A DNA stretch of 64,000 nucleotides, from NCBI GenBank assembly GCA_016287385.1, contig JAEEWM010000017.1, positions 124,001 to 188,000 of the forward strand, in the 5' to 3' direction. The position numbers were made by a program, and so were the translations under genes. Under the pieces are notes generated by a model, which was given only the letters and a program-made list of their open reading frames with translations, ran no database searches and was not told the DNA's origin. Source of the DNA: Clostridiaceae bacterium. GTDB taxonomy: Bacteria > Bacillota > Clostridia > Oscillospirales > Acutalibacteraceae. The first letter of the stretch is position 1, and every line of letters begins with the position of its first letter. Below, one piece after another: positions 54,464-62,260 of the stretch.

Positions 54464-55291
54464 TCAGAGCGCGTTTTTGGGGCAGTTTTTAACACATTCC
54501 ATACACAGAATACACTCTGTCCCGTTTTTACGTTTTCTTGAATTATCCGTAACATCGACGCCCATCGGGCACACCTTCCCGCACTTTCCGCATGATACGC
54601 ATTTGCTCTTGTCGCATTTTATCCTGATCAGGGAGAAGTAGCTCATGGGCTTTAAGAATACCGCGACCGGACAAATATATTTGCAAAACGCCCTATTGTC
54701 TTTAAGCAGGAACGCCATGGTGATTCCGACACTGTAATATGCGAAATTGCCTATGATGAACGCCCAAAACATGATCTTCTCAATATTTCCTGCTTTTGCG
54801 AGAAAGAGCGCCGCCACAAAGATCAGCGATGCCGTAAATGTGATATACCTTATCCATCCAATCGTTTTTCCGGGCTTTTGCGGAGTTTTATAGGGAAGAA
54901 AATCAAGAACCATTGCCGTCCAGCAGGCATAGCCGCACCATCCGCGACCAAAGAGCAGCGGTCCGAAAATTTTGGCAACGGCATAATGGATTGTCGCCGC
55001 TTCAAAAACGCCAGTAAACAGATAATACCAGAAGCCCTCTATCTGCATATTCTCCCCGCATATAAGTCCAAGGTATATGAGCATATATAGCCCGACGAGC
55101 AGCTGGGTAATTCTTCTGGCGTATCTGTTCTTTCTGATGAACATAAATATACCGAGAGAGATTGAAATTCCGATATAAGAAAAGTTAAAAAAATAAAACA
55201 GGTTATCTTTTGTCAGCCATAACGCAACCGCAATTACTTCAAAAACCGCGAAAATTGTGACCGGCGCTAAATATTTCTTTATCGCTTGCAT
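54464..55291 (-). CDS. Membrane polyferredoxin (NapH/NosR-like 4Fe-4S protein)
   Basis: Start placed at the ATG at 55291; 275 residues. About five to six transmembrane segments (about 8-205) contain the membrane Cys motif GRGWCGYACWTA and a second CKYICPVA, as in NapH-type proteins. The C-terminal domain holds two [4Fe-4S] clusters: CVSCGKCGKVCP and CILCMECVKNCP. It should pass electrons across or along the membrane; partner unknown. It lies in the same direction as the YjbR gene. Confidence 0.85.
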   Translation of the reverse strand: MQAIKKYLAPVTIFAVFEVIAVALWLTKDNLFYFFNFSYIGISISLGIFMFIRKNRYARRITQLLVGLYMLIYLGLICGENMQIEGFWYYLFTGVFEAATIHYAVAKIFGPLLFGRGWCGYACWTAMVLDFLPYKTPQKPGKTIGWIRYITFTASLIFVAALFLAKAGNIEKIMFWAFIIGNFAYYSVGITMAFLLKDNRAFCKYICPVAVFLKPMSYFSLIRIKCDKSKCVSCGKCGKVCPMGVDVTDNSRKRKNGTECILCMECVKNCPKNAL

Positions 55292-55384
55292 TTCATCACC
55301 CCGGATAAAGGATAGCATAAGATTCAAAACTTTTCAAGTTGTATTGTACTTTCAGGGCGGTTATATTTACCGCATAAACTGCAC

Positions 55385-55460
55385 AGAAGCGTAATATAAC
55401 TCGTCCGAAGGACGAATATAACTGCAGCGCAATATAACTCGCCGCAGGCGAACAGAACTG
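55385..55460 (-). repeat. Palindrome array with AGTTATATT spacer words
   Basis: Read on the minus strand, small palindromes such as CGTCCTTCGGACG and CGCCTGCGGCG alternate with the word AGTTATATT (three clear copies). The array lies directly after a terminator hairpin (55461-55499). A second array with a different word (GTGATG) lies at 56265-56448. I do not recognise a named repeat family. The region 55292-55597 contains only this array and the terminator. Confidence 0.6.
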
Positions 55461-55499
55461 AAAAAAGCGCTTTTGTCGGTAGACAAAAGTCGCTTTTTT
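55461..55499 (-). terminator. Terminator hairpin attached to the palindrome array
   Basis: AAAAAAGCGCTTTTGTC pairs with GACAAAAGTCGCTTTTTT (one bulge) around a GGTA loop, with T-runs in both directions. It probably ends the transcript of the two small genes upstream. The loop region GGTAGACAAAAG recurs in the hairpin at 56449-56487. Confidence 0.7.
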
Positions 55500-55597
55500 C
55501 ATGTATAAGTCCGCCATAATGATACGTAAACCAAAGTAAGTCAGCCAAAATGATACAGGGAGTTATTTTAATATATCGGCAGCTTCGCTGTTTCTTG

Positions 55598-55762
55598 CTA
55601 ATCCTCTTCGTCCCACGGATTTGGTTTGCGAATCGGCGGTAAAATGCTATCCGGTGGAATAAGGGGTTTTGGTGGAATTAAACTGTCCGGTGGAATAAGC
55701 CCTTCAGGAACACCCGCTTGACGCAGTCTGTTTTTGAAATCGTTTTTGTAATCGTCAAACAT
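55598..55762 (-). CDS. Small proline-rich protein (54 residues)
   Basis: An ATG seven bases after GAAAGGAG opens a 54-codon frame. The protein has a charged N-terminal helix (MFDDYKNDFKNRLRQAGVPE) and a repeat (LIPPDS, LIPPKP, LIPPDS, ILPP), ending in NPWDEED. The clear ribosome binding site and the repeated PP motif argue for a real gene. Proline-rich repeats often bind other proteins. No family recognised. Confidence 0.6.
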   Translation of the reverse strand: MFDDYKNDFKNRLRQAGVPEGLIPPDSLIPPKPLIPPDSILPPIRKPNPWDEED

Positions 55763-55814
55763 AACATATCTCCTTTCAAAGAATTATCTTTTCGTCTGTA
55801 ATAAATATTAATTT

Positions 55815-56024
55815 TTAACGGGTTGTACTCCAATCTGCACCAGCCTCAGTGCTTTTTTCGATTAATTCATCAATATACTCTCTGGTCTTCTGTTTTTCTT
55901 CACCGTTCATCTCATCCCATTTTTTGTTTTTCCAAGAATCATCTTCTGTATCACCTCCTGATCCGCATGCAACAAAAAATATAGAAATTAGCACGACCAA
56001 AAACAAACATAAAAGTTTTTTCAT
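55815..56024 (-). CDS. Small lipoprotein (69 residues)
   Basis: Start at 56024 after AAGGAGGTGG. Lipobox in MKKLLCLFLVVLISIFFVAC (Cys near residue 20), then an acidic/basic mature part rich in Lys, Glu and Trp (EDDSWKNKKWDEMNGEEKQK). No family recognised. It is preceded by a structured leader and an intrinsic terminator, so its expression is probably controlled after initiation. Confidence 0.7.
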   Translation of the reverse strand: MKKLLCLFLVVLISIFFVACGSGGDTEDDSWKNKKWDEMNGEEKQKTREYIDELIEKSTEAGADWSTTR

Positions 56025-56041
56025 CCATTCCACCTCCTTAA

Positions 56042-56070
56042 TAAAAAAGTGCGCAGCCGAAGCTACGCAC
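56042..56070 (-). terminator. Terminator just upstream of the small lipoprotein gene
   Basis: GTGCGTAGC-TTCG-GCTGCGCAC followed by six T residues on the minus strand, ending about 17 bases before the ATG. Located between a structured leader and its gene, it looks like the expression platform of a cis-acting RNA switch. Confidence 0.65.
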
Positions 56071-56095
56071 TGAAAAACGCATAACTCCCGCTTGC

Positions 56096-56200
56096 GCCAC
56101 ACAAGTTTGCAATCTACAAGAGAAATACAAATTTGAGAGAATGCATTTTTACCGAAAGTAAAAATACTCCTCCTGCAAATTGCATATTAACTTGTGTGGC
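56096..56200 (-). ncRNA. Structured leader RNA of unknown class (candidate riboregulator)
   Basis: On the minus strand the ends pair perfectly over ten bases (GCCACACAAG with CTTGTGTGGC), extended by a second pairing (TGCAA/TTGCA) after an internal loop. Inside is a hairpin ATTTTTAC-TTTC-GGTAAAAAT flanked by GGAGGAG and CTCTC. The element begins at the predicted transcription start and ends about 25 bases before a terminator. The sequence does not match a riboswitch class I know. It could instead be a small inverted-repeat mobile element. Confidence 0.5.
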
Positions 56201-56206
56201 AACATT

Positions 56207-56235
56207 AGTTTACCACAAAAGGCGAAAAAAAGCAA
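56207..56235 (-). promoter_or_regulatory. Candidate promoter of the structured leader
   Basis: On the minus strand, TTGCTT (56230-56235), 17-base spacer and TAAACT (56207-56212), placing the transcription start at the 5' end of the leader's closing stem. Confidence 0.5.
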
Positions 56236-56264
56236 GATAAAAGAAAATCGGGCGGATGCCCGAA

Positions 56265-56448
56265 TGAAGAGTGATATTTGCGCTACCCGCGCAAGTGATG
56301 ATATGCCTTGCGGCATAGTGATGATGCTCCCGCTGGTCGCAGTGATGAGATGTGTTCCTTTTCACTTGCCGAAGGCAAACATCACGTCCGAAGGATGCAT
56401 CACGCACGAAGTGTTCATCACGTTCCGCGAAGACGGAACACATCGTTC
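56265..56448 (-). repeat. Palindrome array with GTGATG spacer words
   Basis: Read on the minus strand, units such as AACACTTCGTGC, GCATCCTTCGGAC and TTTGCCTTCGGCAA alternate with GTGATG; further on the orientation flips to CATCAC. The array follows a terminator hairpin (56449-56487), like the array at 55385. The unit size and spacers vary too much for CRISPR. The region 56025-56488 otherwise holds the leader, promoter and terminators. Confidence 0.6.
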
Positions 56449-56487
56449 AAAAAACGCATCTTTTGGTAGACAAAAGATGCGTTTTTT
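56449..56487 (-). terminator. Intrinsic terminator after tRNA-Tyr
   Basis: AAAAAACGCATCTTTTG pairs perfectly with CAAAAGATGCGTTTTTT around a five-base loop, starting two bases after the tRNA-Tyr CCA end. Confidence 0.8.
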
Positions 56488-56488
56488 G

Positions 56489-56573
56489 TGGTGGGAGAGG
56501 ATGGATTCGAACCATCGAAGTCGAAGACAACAGATTTACAGTCTGCCCCCTTTGGCCACTCGGGAACTCTCCC
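56489..56573 (-). tRNA. tRNA-Tyr (GTA)
   Basis: An 85-base class II tRNA with acceptor stem GGGAGAG/CTCTCCC, anticodon loop CTGTAAA (anticodon GTA), long variable arm, T arm GATGG-TTCGAAT-CCATC, discriminator A and encoded CCA. Confidence 0.95.
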
Positions 56574-56611
56574 ATATAAATATTAAGTTATCCGCAAAGT
56601 CCTGAACAAGC

Positions 56612-56631
56612 GGTGGAGCTGGTGGACGGAC
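56612..56631 (-). repeat. Duplicate of the tRNA-Thr 3' end
   Basis: A 20-base exact direct repeat of the tRNA-Thr 3' end (acceptor strand, CCA and part of the T arm), 157 bases from the intact tRNA copy (56769-56788). Between them lie small palindromes and an inverted copy of the T loop (GGGTTCAAGTCCG, 56737-56750). It may be an attachment-site scar or a repeat-mediated duplication. Confidence 0.6.
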
Positions 56632-56770
56632 GCATCCTTTCTTCGAAAGTCTGCCGTGCTTGCGGCATAGCCGCTTCACACTTCGCAACTAAAAACATCA
56701 CACCGTGATGTTTTCTTGACGTTGCTCACCCTCTTAGGGTTCAAGTCCGCTCAAGACTCAATCAAAATGG

Positions 56771-56846
56771 TGGAGCTGGTGGACGGACTTGAACCCCCGA
56801 CCTGCTGATTACAAATCAGCTGCTCTACCAACTGAGCTACACCAGC
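56771..56846 (-). tRNA. tRNA-Thr (TGT)
   Basis: A 76-base tRNA: acceptor GCTGGTG/CACCAGC, D arm GCTC-AGTTGGTA-GAGC, anticodon loop TTTGTAA (anticodon TGT), encoded CCA. The T stem GGGGG/CCGTC has one G-G mismatch, and this lies inside the block that is repeated at 56612. Confidence 0.92.
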
Positions 56847-56914
56847 CAATTTCGCGCCCAATAAATATACCATATTTACGGTATAAAGTCAAGGAAAATT
56901 TTAATATTATACAA

Positions 56915-56947
56915 CAAAAAATGTCCCCGGGAGATTCACCCGGGGAC
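56915..56947 (-). terminator. Intrinsic terminator after the hydrogenase operon
   Basis: Perfect 9-bp stem GTCCCCGGG/CCCGGGGAC with a seven-base loop, followed by T-rich sequence on the minus strand, directly after the hndD stop. Confidence 0.9.
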
Positions 56948-56958
56948 GCATGCGATTT

Positions 56959-58710
56959 TTAATCTCTTCTGTACTTCTTGCGGGCGGTGTAGCTTGTATG
57001 AAGAGCGTGGTGAGCTTTGGGTCCGCCGAAGCCGTCGAACCACTCGCTGTAAATCATCTTTATAGCGGGCGACTCGTGGGACATACGAAGCGGCATATCC
57101 TTATCCTGATCGTAAAGAACCTTTGCGCGAACAGCTTTAAGATCGACCGTGTCGCGTACGTGCTGCGGCTGTATGGGCTGTCCGCCGCCGTTTACGCAAC
57201 CGCCGGGGCAACCCATTATTTCAATGAAGCCCCAGCCGTTCGGATTACCGGCTTTAAGCTGATCCATAACGTATTTTGCCGCCGCGGCGCCGGATGCGAC
57301 CGCAAGTTTAAGGTCGGTACCGGCAACATTAACGGTTGCCTCTTTAAGTCCCTTTGTTCCCCTTACCGCCTCAAGGTCAATAGCAGTCGTAGCGCCGTTG
57401 AGCCAGGCGTTGGCGGTACGAACCGCCGCCTCCATAACGCCGCCGGTAGCGCCGAAGATAACGGCAGCGCCGGTATCCTCGCTAAGCGGACTGTCAAACT
57501 CTTCATCGGGAAGGTTTACAAAGTCAAGTCCTGCGCGCTCGATCATCCTGCCGAGTTCACGGGTGGTGATAGCGATATCAACATCGGGAACGCCGGCGGC
57601 AGACTCATCATCTCTGCCTATTTCAAACTTCTTCGCAGTACAGGGCATTACTGAAACGCTGACGATATCTTTCGGGTCAACGCCGTTCTTTTCAGCCCAG
57701 AAGGTCTTAATAACCGCGCCCATCATCTGCTGAGGTGATTTGCAGGTGGAAAGGTGGCTGAGCAAATCGGGATAATAGAGCTCACAGAACTTGACCCAAC
57801 CGGGTGAGCAAGAGGTTATCATCGGCAGAACACCGCCGTTCTTAATGCGCTCAACAAGCTCGTTTGCCTCTTCAACTATCGTAAGGTCGGCGCTGAAATC
57901 GGTATCGAATACCTTATCAAAGCCCATACGGCGAAGAGCCGCCGCCATCTTGCCCTCTACGTTGGTGCCTATCGGCATACCGAAGCACTCGCCCAAAGTG
58001 GCGCGAACGCTCGGAGCGGTCTGTACGATAACGGTCTTTGAAGGATCGGCAAGCGCCGCCCAGATTTTATCGGTATCGTCACGCTCGGTAAGAGCGCCGG
58101 TCGGGCAAACCACGGTGCACTGACCGCAGGAAATACACGGAGTATTGTTAAGCGAAAGATTAAATGCCTGGCCGATATTAGTATCTATACCGCGGTCGTT
58201 AGCGCCTATTACGCTTACATACTGCTCACGGCAGGCGGCAACGCAGCGACGGCAAAGGATACATTTGTTATTATCCCTTACAAGGTGAGGTGTTGAATAA
58301 TCAAGCTCATACTGCGGCTTAAAGCCCTCAAACGTGCTGTCCTCAACGCCGTAGTCACGGCAAAGCTTCTGCAGTTCGCAGTTTGTGGAACGCTTGCAGG
58401 AGAGGCACTTCTTGTCGTGGGTCGAAAGGATAAGCTCAAGAGTGGTCTTTCTCGCCTTCTGGATTTTCTCGGAATTGGTGAGCACTTCCATACCCTCGCT
58501 TACCGGATAAACGCAGGCGGTTACCATACGGAAACCTCTGCCTTCGTTTGCCTCTACAACGCAGATACGGCAAGCGCCGATCTCGTTTTTCTCTTTCATA
58601 AAGCAGAGCGTGGGGATTTCCAGACCAGCCTTGCGCGCGGCTTCCAATATAGTGGAGCCCTTGGGTACGCTGACTTCGATACCGTTTATTTTAACATTTA
58701 TCATATCCAT
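56959..58710 (-). CDS. hndD: NAD(P)-linked [FeFe]-hydrogenase catalytic subunit
   Basis: The 583-residue protein starts at the ATG nine bases after AAAGGAG. Order of domains: [2Fe-2S] (about 1-80, IPTLCFMKEKNEIGACRICV), His/Cys [4Fe-4S] segment (CLSCKRSTNCELQKLC), two [4Fe-4S] clusters (CILCRRCVAACRE, CISCGQCTVVCP), then the H-cluster domain (about 220-560). H-cluster motifs are TSCSPGWVKFCE, VMPCTAKKFE and MGCPGGCVNGGGQP; the first differs from the TSCCPxW consensus. It evolves or uses H2, linked to NAD(P)H through HndC and HndB. Last gene of the operon. Confidence 0.94.
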   Translation of the reverse strand: MDMINVKINGIEVSVPKGSTILEAARKAGLEIPTLCFMKEKNEIGACRICVVEANEGRGFRMVTACVYPVSEGMEVLTNSEKIQKARKTTLELILSTHDKKCLSCKRSTNCELQKLCRDYGVEDSTFEGFKPQYELDYSTPHLVRDNNKCILCRRCVAACREQYVSVIGANDRGIDTNIGQAFNLSLNNTPCISCGQCTVVCPTGALTERDDTDKIWAALADPSKTVIVQTAPSVRATLGECFGMPIGTNVEGKMAAALRRMGFDKVFDTDFSADLTIVEEANELVERIKNGGVLPMITSCSPGWVKFCELYYPDLLSHLSTCKSPQQMMGAVIKTFWAEKNGVDPKDIVSVSVMPCTAKKFEIGRDDESAAGVPDVDIAITTRELGRMIERAGLDFVNLPDEEFDSPLSEDTGAAVIFGATGGVMEAAVRTANAWLNGATTAIDLEAVRGTKGLKEATVNVAGTDLKLAVASGAAAAKYVMDQLKAGNPNGWGFIEIMGCPGGCVNGGGQPIQPQHVRDTVDLKAVRAKVLYDQDKDMPLRMSHESPAIKMIYSEWFDGFGGPKAHHALHTSYTARKKYRRD

Positions 58711-58727
58711 TATTCTCGGCTCCTTTC

Positions 58728-60548
58728 TTATTGCTTGCTTATTGCGCTGAACTTACAGTTCTGCATACATACGCCGCATTTAATGCACTTGCTCGGATCG
58801 ATTTCATAAGAGGGAAGCTTATGACCTTCCGCAACGTAATCGGTCTTGTGTATTGTAGAAACGGGGCAATTCTTGGCGCAAAGGCCGCAACCGATACATT
58901 TGTTCTTATCAATAGTATAAGTAAGAAGGTCTTTACACACACCCGCAGGGCACTTCTTATCAACAACGTGAGCGATGTACTCTTCACGGAAGAACTTAAG
59001 TGTTGCAAGTACCGGGTTCGGAGCAGTCTGTCCGAGACCGCAGGCGGAATTTGCCTTAATATAGTAGCAAAGCTCTTCGAGCTTATCGATATCCTCCATA
59101 GTACCCTTGCCGCTTGTGATTTTTTCAAGCATCTCAAGGAGTCTCTTAGTACCTACACGGCAAGGAGTACACTTACCGCAAGACTCATCAACGGTGAATT
59201 CAAGGAAGAATTTAGCTATATCAACCATACAGGTATCTTCATCCATAACGATAAGACCGCCGGATCCCATCATACAACCGATAGCCGTGAGATTATCATA
59301 GTCAATCTCGGTATCGATAAGTGAAGCCGGTATACAACCGCCTGAAGGACCGCCCGTTTGCGCTGCCTTAAACTTCTTACCGTTCGGAATACCGCCGCCT
59401 ATATCATAAATAATCTGGCGAAGCGTTGTTCCCATCGGAACTTCAACAAGACCGGTATGCTTAATTTTACCGCCGAGTGCAAATACCTTTGTGCCTTTAG
59501 ATTTTTCAGTACCCATAGAAGCAAACCAATCGGCGCCCTTGAGGATTATCTGAGGAACGTTCGCGAAGGTTTCAACGTTGTTTTCAACGGTTGGCTTACC
59601 GAAAAGTCCCTTAACTGCCGGGAACGGCGGACGAGGCTTAGGCTCGCCGCGATTACCTTCGATAGAAGTCATAAGCGCGGTTTCCTCACCGCAGACGAAC
59701 GCGCCGGCGCCAAGGCGGATGTAAAGCTCAAACTCAAATCCCGAACCGAATATATCTTTACCGAGAAGTCCGTATTCATGCGCCTGATCAATCGCGTGCT
59801 GTAATCTTGCAACCGCGATAGGATACTCTGCACGAACATATACATAACCCTTTGTAGCACCGATAGCATAACCGGCGATTGCCATAGCTTCGATAATACA
59901 ATGCGGATCGCCCTCAAGGACTGAACGGTCCATAAACGCACCCGGGTCGCCTTCGTCGGCGTTACAAACAACGTACTTCTGGTCTGCCTTATTAGGAGCA
60001 CAAAGCGACCATTTTACGCCTGTCGGGAAACCGCCGCCGCCACGGCCGCGAAGACCTGACTTTTTAATCTCCTCGATTACCTGCTCAGGAGTCATTTCAG
60101 TAAGAACTTTACCGAGAGCAGCGTAACCGTCAACCGCTATATACTCTTCGATATTCTCCGGGTCAATAACACCGCAGTTACGGAGAGCTACACGGTTTTG
60201 AGCCTTATAGAAATCGGTATCGTTAAGAGATACTGAACCGTTAAGCTCCTCTTTGGGAATGCTTGTTTCGTCATAAACCAGACGGTCAACAATACGGCCC
60301 TTAAGCAAATGCTCCTCAACGATTTCCGGAACATCCTCAGCCGTTACCTGGCTATAAAAAGTGCCTTCCGGATAAACGATAACAACCGGACCCAATGCGC
60401 ACAAACCGAAACATCCGGTTTGAACGAGTTTTACTTCGCCGGCAAGACCGTTTTCTTCAATACTCTTTTTGAAAGCCTCCTGGATTTTTTTGCTTCCCGA
60501 AGAAGTACATCCGGTACCGCCGCAGACAAGAACTTGCGAACGAATCAT
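58728..60548 (-). CDS. hndC: NAD(P)-linked hydrogenase flavoprotein subunit (NuoF-like)
   Basis: The 606-residue protein has an N-terminal thioredoxin-like [2Fe-2S] domain (CGGTGCTSSG, QTGCFGLCALGP), a NuoF-type FMN/NADH domain (GLRGRGGGGFPTGVKW, CNADEGDPGAFMDR), the [4Fe-4S] ligand region ESCGKCTPCRVGT and a C-terminal ferredoxin domain (CIGCGLCAKNCP, CIKCGVCMQNCK). It oxidises or reduces NAD(P)H and passes electrons to HndD. In homologous complexes this allows electron bifurcation with ferredoxin. It follows hndB by 15 bases. Confidence 0.94.
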   Translation of the reverse strand: MIRSQVLVCGGTGCTSSGSKKIQEAFKKSIEENGLAGEVKLVQTGCFGLCALGPVVIVYPEGTFYSQVTAEDVPEIVEEHLLKGRIVDRLVYDETSIPKEELNGSVSLNDTDFYKAQNRVALRNCGVIDPENIEEYIAVDGYAALGKVLTEMTPEQVIEEIKKSGLRGRGGGGFPTGVKWSLCAPNKADQKYVVCNADEGDPGAFMDRSVLEGDPHCIIEAMAIAGYAIGATKGYVYVRAEYPIAVARLQHAIDQAHEYGLLGKDIFGSGFEFELYIRLGAGAFVCGEETALMTSIEGNRGEPKPRPPFPAVKGLFGKPTVENNVETFANVPQIILKGADWFASMGTEKSKGTKVFALGGKIKHTGLVEVPMGTTLRQIIYDIGGGIPNGKKFKAAQTGGPSGGCIPASLIDTEIDYDNLTAIGCMMGSGGLIVMDEDTCMVDIAKFFLEFTVDESCGKCTPCRVGTKRLLEMLEKITSGKGTMEDIDKLEELCYYIKANSACGLGQTAPNPVLATLKFFREEYIAHVVDKKCPAGVCKDLLTYTIDKNKCIGCGLCAKNCPVSTIHKTDYVAEGHKLPSYEIDPSKCIKCGVCMQNCKFSAISKQ

Positions 60549-60563
60549 AAGTTTACCTCCAAA

Positions 60564-60935
60564 TTAAAGTTCTCCCTTATTGAGAGTGTATTCTGTAAGC
60601 ACCTTGCCACCCTGAAGATGACTTTCGGCAACTTCTCTTGCTTTTTCAGCGGTCATTTTAACATAGGTAACCTTTTCCTTACCCGGCTCAAACACTTCTA
60701 CAACCGGTTCAAACTGGCATATACCTATGCAACCTGTCTGAGAAACGGAAACCTTATCGGATAATCCGAGATCGTTTACGCTCTCAACGAGCGCATTAAG
60801 GACCGGACGCGCGCCTGCCGCAATACCGCATGTTGCCATACCTACGACAACTCTTATATCGCTTGTGCCTTCGCGAAGAACGACTTTGTTCTTCATTCTG
60901 TCCTTAATTGCCTGAAGTTCTGCTAATGATTTCAT
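60564..60935 (-). CDS. hndB: NAD(P)-linked hydrogenase [2Fe-2S] subunit
   Basis: The 123-residue thioredoxin-like ferredoxin has Cys positions GMATCGIAAGARPV and SQTGCIGICQFEP, the four-Cys pattern of HndB/NuoE-type [2Fe-2S] proteins. No separate HndA is present; in many Clostridia the NuoE-like HndA is encoded elsewhere or absent. Electron carrier within the hydrogenase complex. Confidence 0.9.
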   Translation of the reverse strand: MKSLAELQAIKDRMKNKVVLREGTSDIRVVVGMATCGIAAGARPVLNALVESVNDLGLSDKVSVSQTGCIGICQFEPVVEVFEPGKEKVTYVKMTAEKAREVAESHLQGGKVLTEYTLNKGEL

Positions 60936-60979
60936 AGTTTAATTCATCCTTCCTAAAATGCAATTATATAAATTAAAAT

Positions 60980-61531
60980 TTAGCCAAATTGATCGTACTG
61001 CTCTTTTAAATATTCTTCTATCCACTTTATAACATCATATTCACCGAGTGAAACATCACCCAACACTTCCCTCAGTTCCCGTGTGTCGAGTTTTACCACA
61101 TTACCGTTAAACGAATGGGTGAACAAAAAATCGGTATCCGGATGACCTTGAATAAGCGTTGTGACCGAAGAAACAACATCGCCAAGCGGCGTAAAATCAA
61201 GATGATTTTTATAAAATGACGCCGAAACAACCGTTCCGTGTTCGCTCTTATACTGCTCGGATGATTTTGAAACTATACTGAAGCTGCCCCCCGTTTGCTC
61301 GGCGGCAAGCTTCAAAAGCGGAACACCGAGACCTACTTTTCTTGTTGTTCGGGTAGTATAAAACGGATCTGTTACGGCTTTTACAGTTTCTTCACTCATA
61401 CCGCAACCGTCATCTATGATTTTAAGGGTAAGCAGTTCATCTGTTTCATCTATTGATATTTGCGTAAGCGCAGCTCCCGCTTTAACGGAATTTTCAGCCA
61501 CATCAAGTATATTAAGTGATAATTCTTTCAT
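60980..61531 (-). CDS. Histidine-kinase-type ATPase domain protein
   Basis: The 183-residue protein is an isolated HATPase_c domain: N box ILDVAENSVKAGA, G1 box IIDDGCGM and G2-like box RKVGLGVPLLKLAAEQTGG. No phospho-acceptor His domain or membrane segment is visible, so it is not a full sensor kinase. It starts three bases after the PHP gene, between the regulatory module and hndB, and may relay the state of the HydS-like protein. Confidence 0.85.
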   Translation of the reverse strand: MKELSLNILDVAENSVKAGAALTQISIDETDELLTLKIIDDGCGMSEETVKAVTDPFYTTRTTRKVGLGVPLLKLAAEQTGGSFSIVSKSSEQYKSEHGTVVSASFYKNHLDFTPLGDVVSSVTTLIQGHPDTDFLFTHSFNGNVVKLDTRELREVLGDVSLGEYDVIKWIEEYLKEQYDQFG

Positions 61532-61534
61532 AAG

Positions 61535-62260
61535 TTACCTTAATTTTTCAAACAACTTACTTCTTACAAAAGCCGTACTGTAAGGCTCGTCTTCAAGCTC
61601 AAAATAATTTTCCTTATCCCGCATATCGGTGAGATAATGCGCATCGCTGCTTATTATTAATAGCTTATCGTTGAGCTTATATTCATTCAAATACTTTTCA
61701 ACATTCTCATGACTGTTTATCTCAATACATTTAAAATAAGGCGTTAAAGGGAAAGTACCTAAAACCGATATGATACCGTTTGCCTGCCTGTCAATATGCG
61801 CGGGATAGCAAATCCCGCCGTAGGGTGACACCAGATTCGGAACATCTTCAACCGATACATCCGTAGCGTTTGAAAGGAAATGCTCCTCTTCGCCTATGAT
61901 ATTATCCTCACCGTCAAGAATTAACTGATTACCGAAAATATCGGTGCGGTTTTTTATAAGAACTCTATGCGCCTGCAACATTTCATCAAACGCCATAGCG
62001 TTTTCAAGCTCTTCAAAAAGGCATATAACATGTATATCCTCAGCGGTAGTAAGCTCCATACCGGCTACCGGTATTATGCCGTATCTACGGCACGCCTCAA
62101 AAAACGCCGGGCAGTTTTTACAGGAATTATGATCGGTTAAAGCGACAATATTCAATCCGCACAAAGACGCCATACCGGCGATATTATTCGGGGTGTTATC
62201 ATCATCCGCACAGGGAGAAAGGCAGGAATGAATATGCATATCATAATAATAGCGGTTCAT
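61535..62260 (-). CDS. PHP-domain phosphoesterase
   Basis: The 241-residue protein has the PHP metal motifs YDMHIHSCLSPCADDD (HxH), LTDHNSCKNC, GMELTTAEDIHVICLF and SSDAHYLTDM. PHP enzymes cleave phosphate esters, including nucleotides. In Clostridia this gene often accompanies DRTGG and HATPase genes near [FeFe]-hydrogenases. Its start codon overlaps the stop of the DRTGG gene by one base. Confidence 0.85.
   Translation of the reverse strand: MNRYYYDMHIHSCLSPCADDDNTPNNIAGMASLCGLNIVALTDHNSCKNCPAFFEACRRYGIIPVAGMELTTAEDIHVICLFEELENAMAFDEMLQAHRVLIKNRTDIFGNQLILDGEDNIIGEEEHFLSNATDVSVEDVPNLVSPYGGICYPAHIDRQANGIISVLGTFPLTPYFKCIEINSHENVEKYLNEYKLNDKLLIISSDAHYLTDMRDKENYFELEDEPYSTAFVRSKLFEKLR

Noticed and set aside
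56180-56605. A 141-codon plus-strand frame
   Set aside because: It crosses the palindrome array and the tRNA-Tyr gene, so it cannot be a sensible protein gene.
56265-56760. Possible CRISPR array
   Set aside because: Repeat units differ in length and sequence, spacers are palindromic, and no cas genes are present.
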